Part shown: positions 11,003 through 23,030 of the stretch, in pieces
Layout of the letters: each line of letters opens with the position of its first letter
How positions within the stretch are numbered: position 1 is the stretch's first letter
Source of the DNA: Chlorops oryzae
Lineage: Eukaryota; Arthropoda; Insecta; Diptera; Chloropidae
Assembly: GCA_020466095.1 (NCBI GenBank)
Contig: CM035807.1
Span: 31,204,166 to 31,268,165 of the forward strand
Length of the DNA stretch: 64,000 bases
Direction of reading: 5' to 3'
Notes under the pieces: generated by a model
What the model was told of the DNA's origin: nothing
Databases searched by the model: none
The model's input: the letters and a program-made list of their open reading frames with translations, nothing else
Position numbers and translations under genes: made by a program

Positions 11003-11637
11003 GCTATAAATAAATAGCAAAGATTTCGAAAATTTTTACGATTTTTTCACATCTTTTTAACACTTCGGACCCATAGATGAAAATTGTTTGACCAAAATCA
11101 GAACAGAAGAAGGAAAATTTGTCTTGCGGTCGTAAAACAGCTTGAGAGTTAGCAAAGCACTCGTGGCAATTTCAGCCTCTTCTCAAGACAGATATTATGG
11201 GTTCTTCATGCATTCCGGAGCCAAGGGAAGTTTCTTCTTCTTCTACAGGATTGTAAATTACTTACTACGGACTACGAAAAACTTGCCTTTACGAAGCCTT
11301 GAAAGGACATTGTGAGGTCAAAGAAGCTCTGCATTCTTATTGCTATGGAACCAGCTAAATCTCCTTCCATTCTATAGCATCCACTTTTATGGTTCATGAT
11401 CTTCTAGGCTATATAAAATAACCTTCTATTCACAAGATTTTCACTGGCAGAAAGTTCAAAATGGATATGAGAAAAAGCTCTTTAGAAAAAATTTATTTTA
11501 CATTTTGAATTGCTCACAAGTGAAACTTTTCCATGCAAGAAAATGATCCATATCATGTCGAGGGCATCACCGAAGACAATCTCTTTTAACCTGGAGCGTG
11601 CTTTCGGTGACAAAATTTAAAAAAAAAAATGTACAAA
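11003..11637. other. Spacer between the two DINE-1-like copies; no gene
   Basis: Unique-looking sequence between the convergent DINE-1-like elements. No frame of note and no terminal repeats were found. Confidence 0.45.
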
Positions 11638-12546
11638 CGAGTAAGGGTGTTAAAGTCAAGCGAGACTGGCAATAAAATACCCGACACAGATATACATGTA
11701 TAAATATTTTTCAAAACACTTCCAAAAACCAGGACCATTAAGAAAGAATATTCAAGAGATTTTTAAGGCCATAAGGAGCCCCGTATACCGCTTTTTGTTA
11801 AATTTCTTTATGAAAACCGCCCCTTTTCCACGCCCAATTTTCCAATTTTCTTGAGAATTCTAATCGGAGGCTTAAATATACGCTCAAATTCTAAATTTCA
11901 TTGATATATTTCGAAAAAGTCAGATTTTGGCGAAGGTTTTGGGATTTTTCTGACAGACCCTAGTACTGGAGGTACCCTTAATAATGGACCGATCAAGGAA
12001 ATTTTTTGGGAGGATGTTTATGGCTAAAAAGGAAGGATAAGTGCCAAATTTCGTTCAAGTCCCATTTGAATTTCGGGTCTAGGGGACAATTTTCGAAAAA
12101 CTCTCTTCTGCCACGCCCACTTTTAAAATTTTTGGAAATCGTATTACATGACCTGAAACATGTTCAAATATCAAATTTCATCAAAATATGTTGAAATACT
12201 TCGACTTTAGAGCAGTTTTTGTGATTATCGTAACAGACCCTAGTACTGGAGGTACCCCTAAAAATGGTCCAATCGGGTCCATTCTCGAACTTGTTCTTAT
12301 TCATGTCCCCGTTAGTACACATACCGAAAATAATCAAGATAGCTCAACTTTTTCGATAAGAAAACTGTATGCAGACAGACAGACGGACAGACAGACAGAC
12401 GGACAGACGGACGGACATGTCTAAATCGAATCTCCTAGTGACGCTGATCATTTCTATATATATTTTGTATGGTCTATCTCGACTGGTTCTGGGTGCTACA
12501 CACAACCACACAAACGCAATATTCCCTCGACACAGAGTGTCTACGA
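11638..12546 (-). mobile_element. DINE-1-like element, minus strand, nearly full-length
   Basis: On the minus strand this repeats the whole order of the 9518-10402 copy: the TGTGTCGAGGG start with AATATTGCGTTTGTGTGG, AGTGACGCTGATCA-type core, (GTCY)n tract (12371-12418), CCTCCAGTACTAGGGTCTGT blocks, GGGCGTGG motifs, then TGTGTCGGGTATT, a degraded hairpin (CAGTCTCGCTTGACT) and CACCCTTACTCGT. The terminal ACCC of the 5' hairpin is lost (GTAGACAC at 12538-12545). The two copies converge, with their 3' ends facing each other. Confidence 0.75.
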
Positions 12547-13723
12547 AATGGGATAAGCCAAAAAGTGCTTTCACGCTTTCTCTTTTATAATTAAAACTGT
12601 AATTTTTTTTTTAAAGATAATCCATTTCCGCAAATGTTTGTTGAAAGAAGACCTGCAAAGACCTCTTAAATATTCGTTAAATTCGCTCTAGTTTCCTTAA
12701 CTTTTATTCATTATTTTTATGATTATTGTAATTTGTTTTTTTTTTTTTTTAACTCCAGTCGAATTAATTTAAATGCAAATGACATAAATTCAGCGCCGAA
12801 AATTTTTCATTCAAATTTCCTTACACAAGCGCATTTGCAGTTGCATAAAAGCTGGGGAAATTTTCATGGTTTTGTTGACATTCTTCATGGTGCCGGCGCA
12901 CAGTGGTTATTTTCGGCACACATTCGAAACTAGAGCACTGCTATATTTTTTTAAAGGCAAAAAATAAACGACTAAGAAAAAAAAAGTGTCAATACATGCT
13001 ATTGGATGATTATGTTCGACCTAGACCCGCTTTAATTGGTGCGTGGAAAACTGAAGAAACGAATCCAAAGAATTGTGGAAATCAGCGAAAAATAAATTTT
13101 GAAATTAAAAAAAAAAATTGAAATGTTCGACGTAAAGATTTACGGTAGACTAGAAAAAACATTTTTTATTTTTTTCAACTCTCGTTCGATAGAGATTTCT
13201 AAAATTAGATTCCATTGCGATAAGCCTCATAAGGCGTAATTAGCTCTAAACGGAAATGCAACGCCTTCGGTAAAATGCCTCATAAATTTCGATGACGCTT
13301 CATTAACAACAGTTCATCGGCAGAGAACAGAGAACAGAGCACAGAGAACGGTGTGCCAATAACAAGGGCATCCAATATTCATTGTTGGTTTAGTGAAAAC
13401 ATCGGATTCGACGCACCTTCAATTCGAATTTCAATCAATCCGGACGTATAAACTACGAACGTTCATGTGCAGACATCCATACACAACATGCGAGTATGTA
13501 CATACAAACGGGTGCTGATTTTGATTGTTGCCTCGAGCTTTCCGAACCCACATTGTTCGATTCGCGTGATTTCGAAAACGAGGTCTCATCACTAAAATCC
13601 CACAATTCTCTATTAACACAATTTTCATTTTCTATTCAATTGTTTCCTTCTCCATCGTGGCGGGTTGCTCCGACGATAGCAAACATAAATATTAAGACCT
13701 ACAGCTGGTGGCAGCAACACCCT

Positions 13724-13753
13724 TCCATCCATCCATCCATCCATCCATCCATC
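13724..13753. repeat. (CCAT)n microsatellite
   Basis: Seven CCAT units in a row followed by two degenerate CATCCATC blocks to about 13770. The Ser/Pro/His-rich frame over it is a product of the repeat. Confidence 0.9.
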
Positions 13754-14363
13754 TTCAATCCATCCATCTTCAATGTTGTTGCTTGTATCTTCTTTTGATT
13801 GTTGCTTGTTGGTTCCGATGCCTTCAACGCTAATTCTAATCGCATTAAAACCATCGAGTGGCAACATGTTTCGTAGGCATAGTTTAGTTCTCAGCGAGCG
13901 TACTTGACCACATTTATTTTGTTTTTTTTTTTAAAGCTCGAAGCTCGATTTAAAGGCGAAAATGCTTTTTTGGTTTCTTTCATATATTAATACATACCTA
14001 CATATATTAAATATAGGCATATATACTTAGTTTTTGGTTTTTGAATAAGCAAATCAGTAGGGGCAGAATGAACTAATTAACAGGAGCTTATTGGCTCAAC
14101 CAATGGGCATTGCAAGCAAACATGCATTCATTCTCTCAATTTAGCTTTTAATGTGATAATTGTAATGCGCAATAAATTTATTTAATTGAATCAGTTGAAG
14201 TGATTTCATTTGGTAGGCCCTCAATTAAAGGGAACGTGGGGCAGGTCTGAAAAAGCAAAAATGTTCGACGAGTCGGTTTTTTTTCCGCCGAGCCTTTTTG
14301 AAGTACCAAGATAACCAAGGTAGTTTCTTCTCCTCTTTTCACTTTTCTTACCCGCTTTTTTAC

Positions 14364-14425
14364 CCTCTCCCTCTCTCTCTCTCTCTCTCGTTCTTTCTCT
14401 TTCGCTCTCTATTTCGCCCTCTCTA
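14364..14425. repeat. CT/CTTT-rich microsatellite
   Basis: A pure CT run of about 26 bases continues into TTCTTTCTCTTTCGCTCTCT. Its Glu/Arg-rich minus-strand frame is a low-complexity artefact. Confidence 0.9.
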
Positions 14426-17017
14426 CCATCCCACCCTCCTTCTCTATCAATTAAAAATACCAAATAAAATGATATTAGATATTTGACCGAATTTTTTCAC
14501 ACTTAAGGGCCTCGACCAAATCCCAAGGCTGTCTTCAAGCATCAAGCAACGCTTATGAATCATATTTAAGTTCAAGTTCAACATCAGAACTGACACATTA
14601 CAATTTTCCAACAAATTACTGTAGACAGCAGCTGCCCATAAAGCACGAAGCAATAAAAAAAATTAAAAAATTCTAATGTGTAGCTTTTTATTTTACGACC
14701 ACAAATAATACACGAAGCGATTATTTATGAATATTTTATCTAGAATTTTCGTAGGCTCGCTAAACACATGGCTTCTGGAAACGCAAAAGTCTTCGAAGCA
14801 CTTAAAATTTCAATACATATAATGAATCGCAATGGATTTTCTATTTAAAGTATCTAAGTAATGAAACGCTTCAATGACGATGACCACTTCGTTCACAAGG
14901 CAATGCCCTTTGACCCTTGAAATTTGCTTCAAATTTATTAATATTAATTTTGTTTTGTTTGTTGTTGTTCGTGAAATCGATTGTCTGAATTACATTCGAC
15001 TAATTCCAATCGCATAGGCCCAATTCGATTCATATCTTATCATCCAATTCCAATTAGCCACATTTAACTTTGCCTGGCCATGCCATTATCCATGCACTTT
15101 CTACAATATATACGTGCACCAACATGTGCATATGTGTGTATGTGAGCATATGTTGATAGTAAGAAAATAATTGGAAGTTTGATAGATTGAATTATGTATT
15201 TTCACAAAATAATTAAGCCATTGTTTTAGGAATTTAATGACGTTATCTAGGGAATTAAAGGGTGAAGCTCGTATCTCTTTTTGCAGGGAATTTCAAATGA
15301 TTTTTTCCTCCTTTTTTTTTTAGATAGATAGATGAACTTTATTTAATTAAATCTCAAATTGATTTACGATTCAATAGGGCTGAAAAGGCAAATAATTTGG
15401 ATCAGTAATCGTGGAATGTTTTTAGGGTTTGGTGGACATTTTGAAATCGTTAAATTTTCTGTGCAAAAAAAAAAAAAACGGGGATACTATGCCAAGATAA
15501 GCATATTTTTTATATTCGCACATTAGTCACGTTGAATCGTTTATCTTAATTCAAATAAAGTTCATATGCAATCAGGAAAATATTTGCAAAAATGTTTTTA
15601 TTGAAACGATAAATCTATTGTGAGAGCATTTCTTCGTTATCTTATCAGTTATTTAATTAAGTATAATTTACTGTGATGAAAACTAAAATTATCTCTCTGA
15701 TCTACAAAGATTTGAAAAATAAAACAAACACATATTTGAAAGGAGGCTTTCCACTTTTGAGTCACTTCTAGAACAAATATTTTAATTGAATGAAATATTT
15801 ATAGAACTCAACTCAATGTCTTTAGGTGTTTTTAAATCATCAAATCCTTTTATGTATTTCCCTGAAAAAATATCCTCAAAAAGCACCAGAAATTCTATCT
15901 CAAAAAATTTTTCGCTCAAGTCGACTTATTCACTTTTTCTTCTTATACATATCTATGTGTTTTTTGTTTTTTTTTGTCAAAATTGCTTCATTAAATAACA
16001 TTTAGTTGAATAATAATCAATAATGATTTCAAATCATTAAATATGCAGCGTGAGAAAAACAGGTTTCCGTTTTTTTTATTATTTTTTATATTAATAAGCA
16101 ACAAATATCTGAGATTTTTTTCTCAATAAGCTTCTAGCAAACAGCTGATTCGATTTTGTAACCAAAACAAAAATTAATCTTAGAGAGCAGTATGAAAATT
16201 CTCCCACTTGTAAAGAGAGCATTTGCTGCTATTGGATTGGTAGCGCAAGACAACTTGCATTGAGCGCATTTTGCACTGAAAAAAATTCTTCAACGCTTGA
16301 CAGTTTTTAAAAATATTTTTGAAAGAGATATTTATTTATAATGAAAAGAATTTTTTTTTTAAATGTATTAAAACATGTTAACAGGAATATCATTTAACTA
16401 TAACTATCATAAATTATATAACAAAACAGTAATAAAAATTATGAAAAAATACCGTTTAAGTAAACAAATTAATGCATCTGAAAAGGATGAATTCCAATAA
16501 ATCACTGGCAGCGTTTTTTTACCTTTAAATTTTTTTTTTTTCTGAAAACTGATGAATTCTAACATGTTTTCATTTAAATTATTTTTCACTTTGCTTGTCA
16601 AAATGACTTCAAAAAACAAAATTTGTAGAAAATAACGTAAAATAAGAATTAGGTTAGCTGCACTTGAAAGCAGTGGAAGTATTTTTAGAAAATTTTCTAG
16701 CCTGGACAGCGCTAAACCAATGGCTACTGCCGTATTGTAATTTGCTTCATATCAAACAGTGTGCTCTAAAATATTAGCTAATTTCGAAAACTGTCACTGC
16801 TGCTGCTACTGCCTTATGGTAGTTCAGCCTTAATATGCTCTCGAAATCTCTGATATATTATGTATGTATATATCTAAAAATTAACTTAAAGTTTTAGTTT
16901 TTGCCTCTTACATTGAATTGTTCATTGTACTGAATTCGAACATAAAAATCCCTCTTAAAGGAAAATTCTTTTTATAATTTTTAAAGCAAATTTGGATGGA
17001 TATTAGCAACGAGAACT

Positions 17018-17525
17018 TTGGCGGGACTTTTTCATTGTTTCAATCGAAATTTTTGCATTTTCTTAGATATTTTTTCCGAGCCCCTTTTTATAGGCATTAA
17101 AAAACGTTATGTGCCAAATTTAGATGTGTTTTTGCGTAAAACCGCTCATTTTGAAGCATCTTTGCCGCGCAAACATTTCCAATTTTTTGATATTACATGA
17201 AGGGCAATAAAAATTTTGCAGTTTCAGATTTTATCAAAATATTAAATCTTACAAAATAAAGATTTTAGAGAACTTTACGTGGGTTTTAATGCAGACTTTC
17301 GTACCTGAGGTATCCATAAAAAGGCTATTCTCGAACCTATTTTTAATAATGACTGATTCACTCTTAAAACCAAATTGCTCAACTCTCAACTTTGACAAGA
17401 AAACTGCAACAAAGAAAGGAAACGGCGAGACACACGAACATAAATTAATTTGAATTCTCTAGTTACACTCATAATTTCCCTCCGCGTGTTTTTAGGCGTA
17501 ACACTCGGCTGAACAAATACAATAG
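17018..17525 (-). mobile_element. Degenerate DINE-1-like remnant, minus strand
   Basis: In order, this resembles the 11638-12546 copy: GAGGTATCCATAAAAAGG, ATTCTCGAACCTATTTTTA, TTGACAAGAAAACTG, a decayed microsatellite, AATTTGAATTCTCTAGTTACAC and TAACACTCGGCT. Many substitutions and indels have accumulated, so it is an old copy. Confidence 0.5.
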
Positions 17526-17599
17526 ACCTTTATACAAAAAGCGAAAATTGACATTGAACAGTTAAAAGCCGTGAAATATAAGTATTTCTTCTTCGTCGG

Positions 17600-18560
17600 T
17601 TGCTAAAAACAAACTTGGCGACGGTCAAGCGGGAGATCCAAAATAAGATGAAAAATATTTTCAGTGTAATTATTTGTGTCAACTATTGTAGTGGCAGAGA
17701 GCAAGCTTAATGAGTGTGAGCGAGTAAAAGCTCAGTTAACCTAACCGAAAGTCGTTACAATCAAAGAGCGAAAGCCAACATCGAGTAATGTCAAAGAAGA
17801 AAAATTATTAAAAAAAAAAAGAAAAACGATGTAAGCACACAGAAAGCAGTTTGTTTGTGAGTACGTGAGCAGCCGGAGAGCCATGGTTCATGTGCTTGGC
17901 TCATTGACCAGGCTATGTGCAAAGGCCAAAGCAGTTGATATCGGAACTTGCTACGGCGAAGTGGTCTTCTGACGACGAACTCGACAGACGGGGTTTCGTG
18001 TGCGCGCGCGTTCGTTCGCTAAGAAATAAAACTTAATATCAAAAAGAAAGAAAAATAACAACAAAAAATAAGAAGAAGAAAGAAAAAAACAATTTTGTGG
18101 TGCGTTGTGTGTTTCATTTGTTATTGTTGTAAATTATAATTTACGGACAAAGGTTTCACGATTCGTGCACAATGGTCAATGAGACAAGGAAATTTTTTGT
18201 CTCACGAAAAATTACATTTTCAAAATAAAAACAATTTTCAATAACAAAAAAAAAAATTAATAAAAAAAAAATTAAAATAAATATATTAAATAGAAGGAAA
18301 TTTTGTCAAGTTTATTTTTGAAAATTCGTCGTCATTCGCATTCGCTGACGGATTGTCGAGTGTTGCCAAAAGTGAAAATTCTGACCCAGAATCCGTCAAG
18401 TCCTTCGTTCGGTGTAATTTACGGTAATGCGAACGATTTGTTGTTGTTTCGGTTTTGGTTCTGGTTGTTGTTGATGTTGTCGTTTTCTAGTTGTATTCGA
18501 AAGTTGTTGTGCCGCTGGAGGGAGAGTCGCGTCGTTTGAGAAAGTTTCTGACACAATCAG
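17600..18560 (+). promoter_or_regulatory. Possible promoter / 5' untranslated exon region
   Basis: The segment changes character: it carries an initiator-like CTCAGTT (17731-17737), a GC/CG-rich stretch (GTGCGCGCGCGTTCGTTCG around 18000-18018) and long A-rich CAAAAAAGAAAGAAAA-type tracts resembling fly 5' untranslated leaders. No TATA box at the right distance, no clear DPE and no well-formed splice donor could be fixed. It could equally be ordinary intron DNA with simple repeats. Confidence 0.25.
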
Positions 18561-20087
18561 GAAATGAAAAAGGAATACCTATAAAAAATTATGCCTCTAT
18601 TGTGTTTAAAAGAAAAAAAAAATGACGAAAATTCTCATCAAATTGTCGAAGAGTAATTCAATTGTGTTGTGTGCTAATTTAAAATAAAAGAAAATAATCT
18701 TTGTTGGCTTTAGATTAAATGCCTTTGGGTCGCACGGACTGGCAGGGGTTTAAGTCGTGAGCGATTTTTAGTCGGTTACCTAAACGAGCTTATCAGTTTT
18801 ATACTTAGGTGGAAAGTTTTTCATGTCGCGATGTTATTTTTTCTTTTTCTTCTTTTCAACTTTTTTTCCTATTCCCAATTTATTTTTATATGAATTTTTG
18901 CCGCAAATCTATCGTCCGAGGTTACGAGATTTTCATTCTCTTATCTATCAACGCGTTTTGTTTCTTCTTCTTCAAATATTTACAGTACGTCACAAACTGA
19001 TAGTGCCAAGCGGGGAAATATTCAAATTAGTTGCCGAAGTTTTTATTCCATTGTGTCACTTCGTTTTAACGGTGTTCAATTTTTGCCTTCTTTTTGTGGT
19101 GACTCTTTTCGTGTCTAGAGATGAGATATTTTTGTTGCGATTGCACGAAAAACTAGTCTCGGTGAACAGGTTTGATCTTGAAGTTCCGTTTTCGGCTTAT
19201 TATTCTTCGATGGTTTTTGTTATTTTTAGAGATTTCTTTTGTTAACTCTGGGTGAGGACTTTACTCTTTTGTTGTTCCGATAGAATAATCTCTTTGGGAA
19301 TAAATTAAAACAATCACAAAATAGAGACAAATATATTCTTTCAAGATTTGGTCGCATTTATTTTCAGTGTCATGGGCATTCTTTGGCTAAAATTGATTCG
19401 TCATTGGGAGTCGGCTTTAAACAGTCGAAAAAACTCTATTTTCATGTATATTCTAGTTGGAAGTAGGACCAAACTCTTATTTAGAATCCAAATTTTTTGA
19501 GATATATGTATATCATTTATAATATTGATACTAGGGAAAGAGCACGTCTCAGTTTTCTAACAAGGAATTCGAATAGCAAACATATGGGGAATTTTCCATC
19601 ATATGGCGAGAGACCCGGGGGTCTTCTTAGTTTTTTTTTCTGACTAAAGAGATACAATGAAGAATTAACTTTTATCAATGTATGTCAGGGGTGTTAAAGA
19701 GATCCGAATTGAGACTCTCACGAGGAACTGTTATCAGTTAAGGGAATCTCCCATAAACTAAAGAACATTTATGATCTTTAGTGGAGTCTTAGGATAGAAA
19801 ATTGTACAGGGAAAATTTTATGGGACCAAGTTTTTGTTCTTAGAAGATTTCAAAATGTAATTTTAGGAAATTTTTTCCTTGTTTTGAGAATTTCAGGGGA
19901 ATATTACCCTTAAAAACTGGCACAAGCGTCAAGAAGTGGCCTTTCAAAGAGGATGACAGGCTTTCGATCATCTACGGGTCAAAAATCAGCCTTTTTCAAA
20001 TTTTTCTAAATCTTCTTTCTTTTCTCACATACCTATATGGAGCTTTCAATTTCAGGCTCAGTGGGCCTTGATTGAATGTAACTTTCC
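18561..20087. other. No supported gene
   Basis: Two overlapping frames near 18809-19245 (up to 140 codons) encode Phe/Leu-rich products from T-rich DNA and start in a TTTTC run; I regard them as chance. The remainder is AT-rich and featureless. Confidence 0.45.
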
Positions 20088-20182
20088 TTAATCCACTAAT
20101 TCATGGCTCCGGATAAAAAAATACAACAAATTATTTCAGATTCGTTTTTCTCTTCCCGAGAAATTCGACGATTTTTTCATTG

Positions 20183-20213
<31 letters not shown>

Positions 20214-20228
20214 GCATTAGATGGTTAA
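20088..20228. mobile_element. TTAA-flanked MITE related to 6391-6560
   Basis: Both ends lie at TTAA (20088-20091 and 20225-20228). The inner ends read ACTAATTCATGGC and GGCATTAGATGG and are only loosely inverted. The interior matches 6474-6535 (TTTCAGATTCGTTTTTCTC, TTTTTTCATTGAAAA). An A run of about 28 bases (20183-20210) is internal. Homology to the other copy is stronger evidence than the ends. Confidence 0.4.
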
Positions 20229-22554
20229 TAACTTCAGTTCTTCAGATTGTTTTTCTCTCTTAAGGCTGTATGCAGATCATAAAAACTCTCGAGTTGCTAT
20301 ATTTTTGTGCCGAACTGTATTGAGGACTCCCTTTATTCTTTATTTACGTGCTCTCAGCTGATTTGCATCGCTAAAGTTCATGCTTTCGGGTTTCTATCTT
20401 GGCACATGTTGCTAATTTTCTATGCAAAACTTTTACACATACAAATATGTATATATGTGTAAATGCTTGATAATTTCTCATGTTATTTGCACTTGAATCA
20501 AAATACACGAATGGCTCGACGAACGATCCAAACGAACGAATAAACGGGGCAAAAGTACCCTGCTTTAAAGTCGCTCAAATTTAAGTGGTCTTCATAAAAG
20601 GCGATCAACACCAGCCATCGTTTGAGAGCGCTTATCATTTTCGATTAGTATTCGCTTGACCTTAACGTATGTATGTATCTCTGAGTGAAATATATTTAAG
20701 TATTTATTTTTGTTTTAGCATGAATTTTCCTCATCGTCGCTCTGTTTTTGCTTTTCGGCGGAGTTTTAAATAATTTCATTTATTTTTATTTTGCGAATTC
20801 CGTTCAATGAATTCTTAAAAGATTTTCGGTTGATTCTCACTTGAGTGTTAAAATTAAATACTTAAGCAAAATATCATAAAATAATAAATTGAATAAATAG
20901 GTAAAATAAAGGTCCAAAAATAAATATAAAATAAAATAATAATTTCAGTGCTTTCATTAAAAGGATCACTTTGCAGCTGCATAAAAGGATAATATAAAAT
21001 ATTCAAAGTGCTCAGAAAAAACAAGTGCATAAATCCAGCTAATTAAAAAATAAAAACGATTCAAATTTCAAGCATCCAATTCACACTCATTCCAGGTCAG
21101 TTTGCGAACAATTTCTTTTAATTATAAGTCTAAATTACATTTTAAGTACTACAAGCACACCCACAGCTTTCTGGTCGACTCTTCTTCCAGCTTCTGTCTG
21201 CGCGCCACACCCCGACTCGACTCGACTCGACTCTACCCGAATCCGAATATTTATGGCTTGAGTGCTAGTTTAGTGCAACGCTGAGTCAACTGAGTCTATT
21301 ACTTAATTATATTTTTATGCATTCTTAAACACGAAATGCTATGCACTCATCCTTCAAAGGATTCAAAAACTTTCGCCCACCCCTTTTACGCGCCTCGTTT
21401 TATGCCTCACTCTCTCGCTAACGTTCTAGCTTTCGAGCGCTGGCATTCGTTCCCTTAAGCCTTAAGGTAATGGTAACCATGCAGTCATGCGTCTGTCGTG
21501 CATGAAAACAATGCTTAAATGAAGTTTCCTGATTAAAATTCCGACGTTTGTCCCTTGTTTTATTTTTTTTTTTTTTAAAAATATTTTTTTTTTATTTATT
21601 GGCTGCAATGTTTAGTCAAGAAAATTTGGGAATTAATGTAATAAATGTCCTTTTATCATTTCGATAATCAACTATCCCTGACACTTTCATGAGCGCTCGA
21701 CATAAATGCATATCGCTTGCATGCGTAATTTAATTTTAACCCTTACCGATGTTTGGGTTTTGTCAAGTTTTTATGGTTTTTTGTTTTCTAGTTTTTTTTT
21801 TGCTTCTATTTTTTCCAAGTTATTTTTTATATTCTTTTCATACATGTTTTTCTGTTAGCTAATACGCCACTTTCACCTCCAACCCTCGTTGCCGTGTTCA
21901 ACTAAACCAACTAAGCGTAAATTGGACTTCATTAGTAACGCTCTTGGGGGACATTTATTCAGTTTGGTCGTTAAATTGATTCGTTTAGCGTGGGAGTGTC
22001 ACGTTATGTCTGTGCGACGTTGACTTCCAGTTCGTTCGCGTTTGTTTTGTTGTCTTCTTTCACAAATTGAAAAGGTGCTGAGAAAATATATCAGCGATTT
22101 TTTCTTTCACAATTTTTTTCTCTCTACAGCTATAGTTGAAAGCGACGAGATTGAAAGTGCTTTCCCAGAAGATAAGTGGATTAATTAAGGACTTTCGTAG
22201 TTTCATATGTCAGTATGAGACTTCTTCAAGTACTTTAAATTATATCTGAAATAGTTAACCACTTCAGTACTGCAAATATTAGATATAAGCCAAATAAGTG
22301 CCAGCATTTTCTTGCTTTGTTTTGTAAACTGGATACAAAAGGGTTAATAAGACTTGTGAGGATCTTGTAACAGCTCAAACGGATTATTACTACAAGAGAG
22401 ATAGTTTATATCTACATATTTGAATTTCCTCTTACTTATTTATGTATGTTCATCTATCTCCTGAGAATTCTGTCTTAGAAATTGAAAATTTGTTTTAACA
22501 TTCAAAGCTAGAAGAAAACACCTATAATTTTCGCTTCAGTTTGTGTTCAAGCGC
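20229..22554. other. No supported gene; unique DNA with simple repeats
   Basis: Contains a short (CGACT)n tract (about 21208-21234), T runs near 21560-21590 and 21787-21800, and otherwise unique AT-rich DNA. The segment 20547-20610 resembles 8386-8440. Confidence 0.4.
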
Positions 22555-23030
22555 CCCAATAACCCTTTCATTACCACTGAAAAATAACAATACGAAATTA
22601 ATTTCTTCAAAATTTATTTCGTCCTTCAATCAGTGTTTCTATAATTCTCATATGGTTTTGATAAAGTATAGTCCGAAAATCTTTTTTCCCAAAATAAAAT
22701 ATTGTCAAAGGCATATTTCGACAAAAAAGTCATTTTAATTAACCCAATCGGGACAATTCACCCGAGTACAATTTGGTAATGAAAAGGTTAACAAAGTTTT
22801 TATATCGAAAATACAAATGGCATATTTGAACCAAAAAAGGCATTTTCATTAACCTCAATGAGACATTATTCCCAAGTACGATTTGGTAAAGAAAGAGTTA
22901 ACAAAATGATTTCGATTGATAGTGGAAAATGGACTAAAACAGCATTTTAATTAACCCCAAAAGGACATTATGTCCGAGCACAATTTGGCAATGAAAGGGA
23001 TAATGATATTATTGGTGTTGATAGTGCACC
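22555..23030 (+). repeat. Tandem array of about 100-110-bp units with TTAACCC starts
   Basis: Units start at about 22731, 22841 and 22943 with CATTTTAATTAACCC or a close variant. Each then has a GGACAATTC/GGACATTATGTCC-like word, a TACAATTTGGTAATGAAA block and GGTTAA. A more diverged unit lies upstream (22555-22730, AATAACCCTTTCATTA). Similar sequence occurs at 34541-34595 (AATAACCCCGAAGGGACATTATATCC), so the unit is also dispersed. The TTAACC...GGTTAA layout suggests a tandemly amplified TTAA-type MITE. Confidence 0.6.

Larger units (their letters stand above)
12547..17017. other. Long stretch without a supported gene
   Basis: AT-rich, largely unique DNA. It holds a direct-repeat patch of AGAGAACAGAG units (13322-13350), a (CCAT)n tract, a CT tract, and many short frames without domain signatures. 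Nothing indicates a coding exon or an RNA gene. Confidence 0.45.

Noticed and set aside
12896..12910. CGCACAGTGGTTATT as the left end of a fourth Transib-like copy
   Set aside because: No matching CACTGTG end with a CGGCG-like duplication was found within several kilobases, so it may be chance.
18823..19245. 140-codon hydrophobic frame, possible membrane protein
   Set aside because: It starts in a T/TTC-rich run, is dominated by Phe and Leu, overlaps another equally poor frame, and has no recognisable family or splice support.
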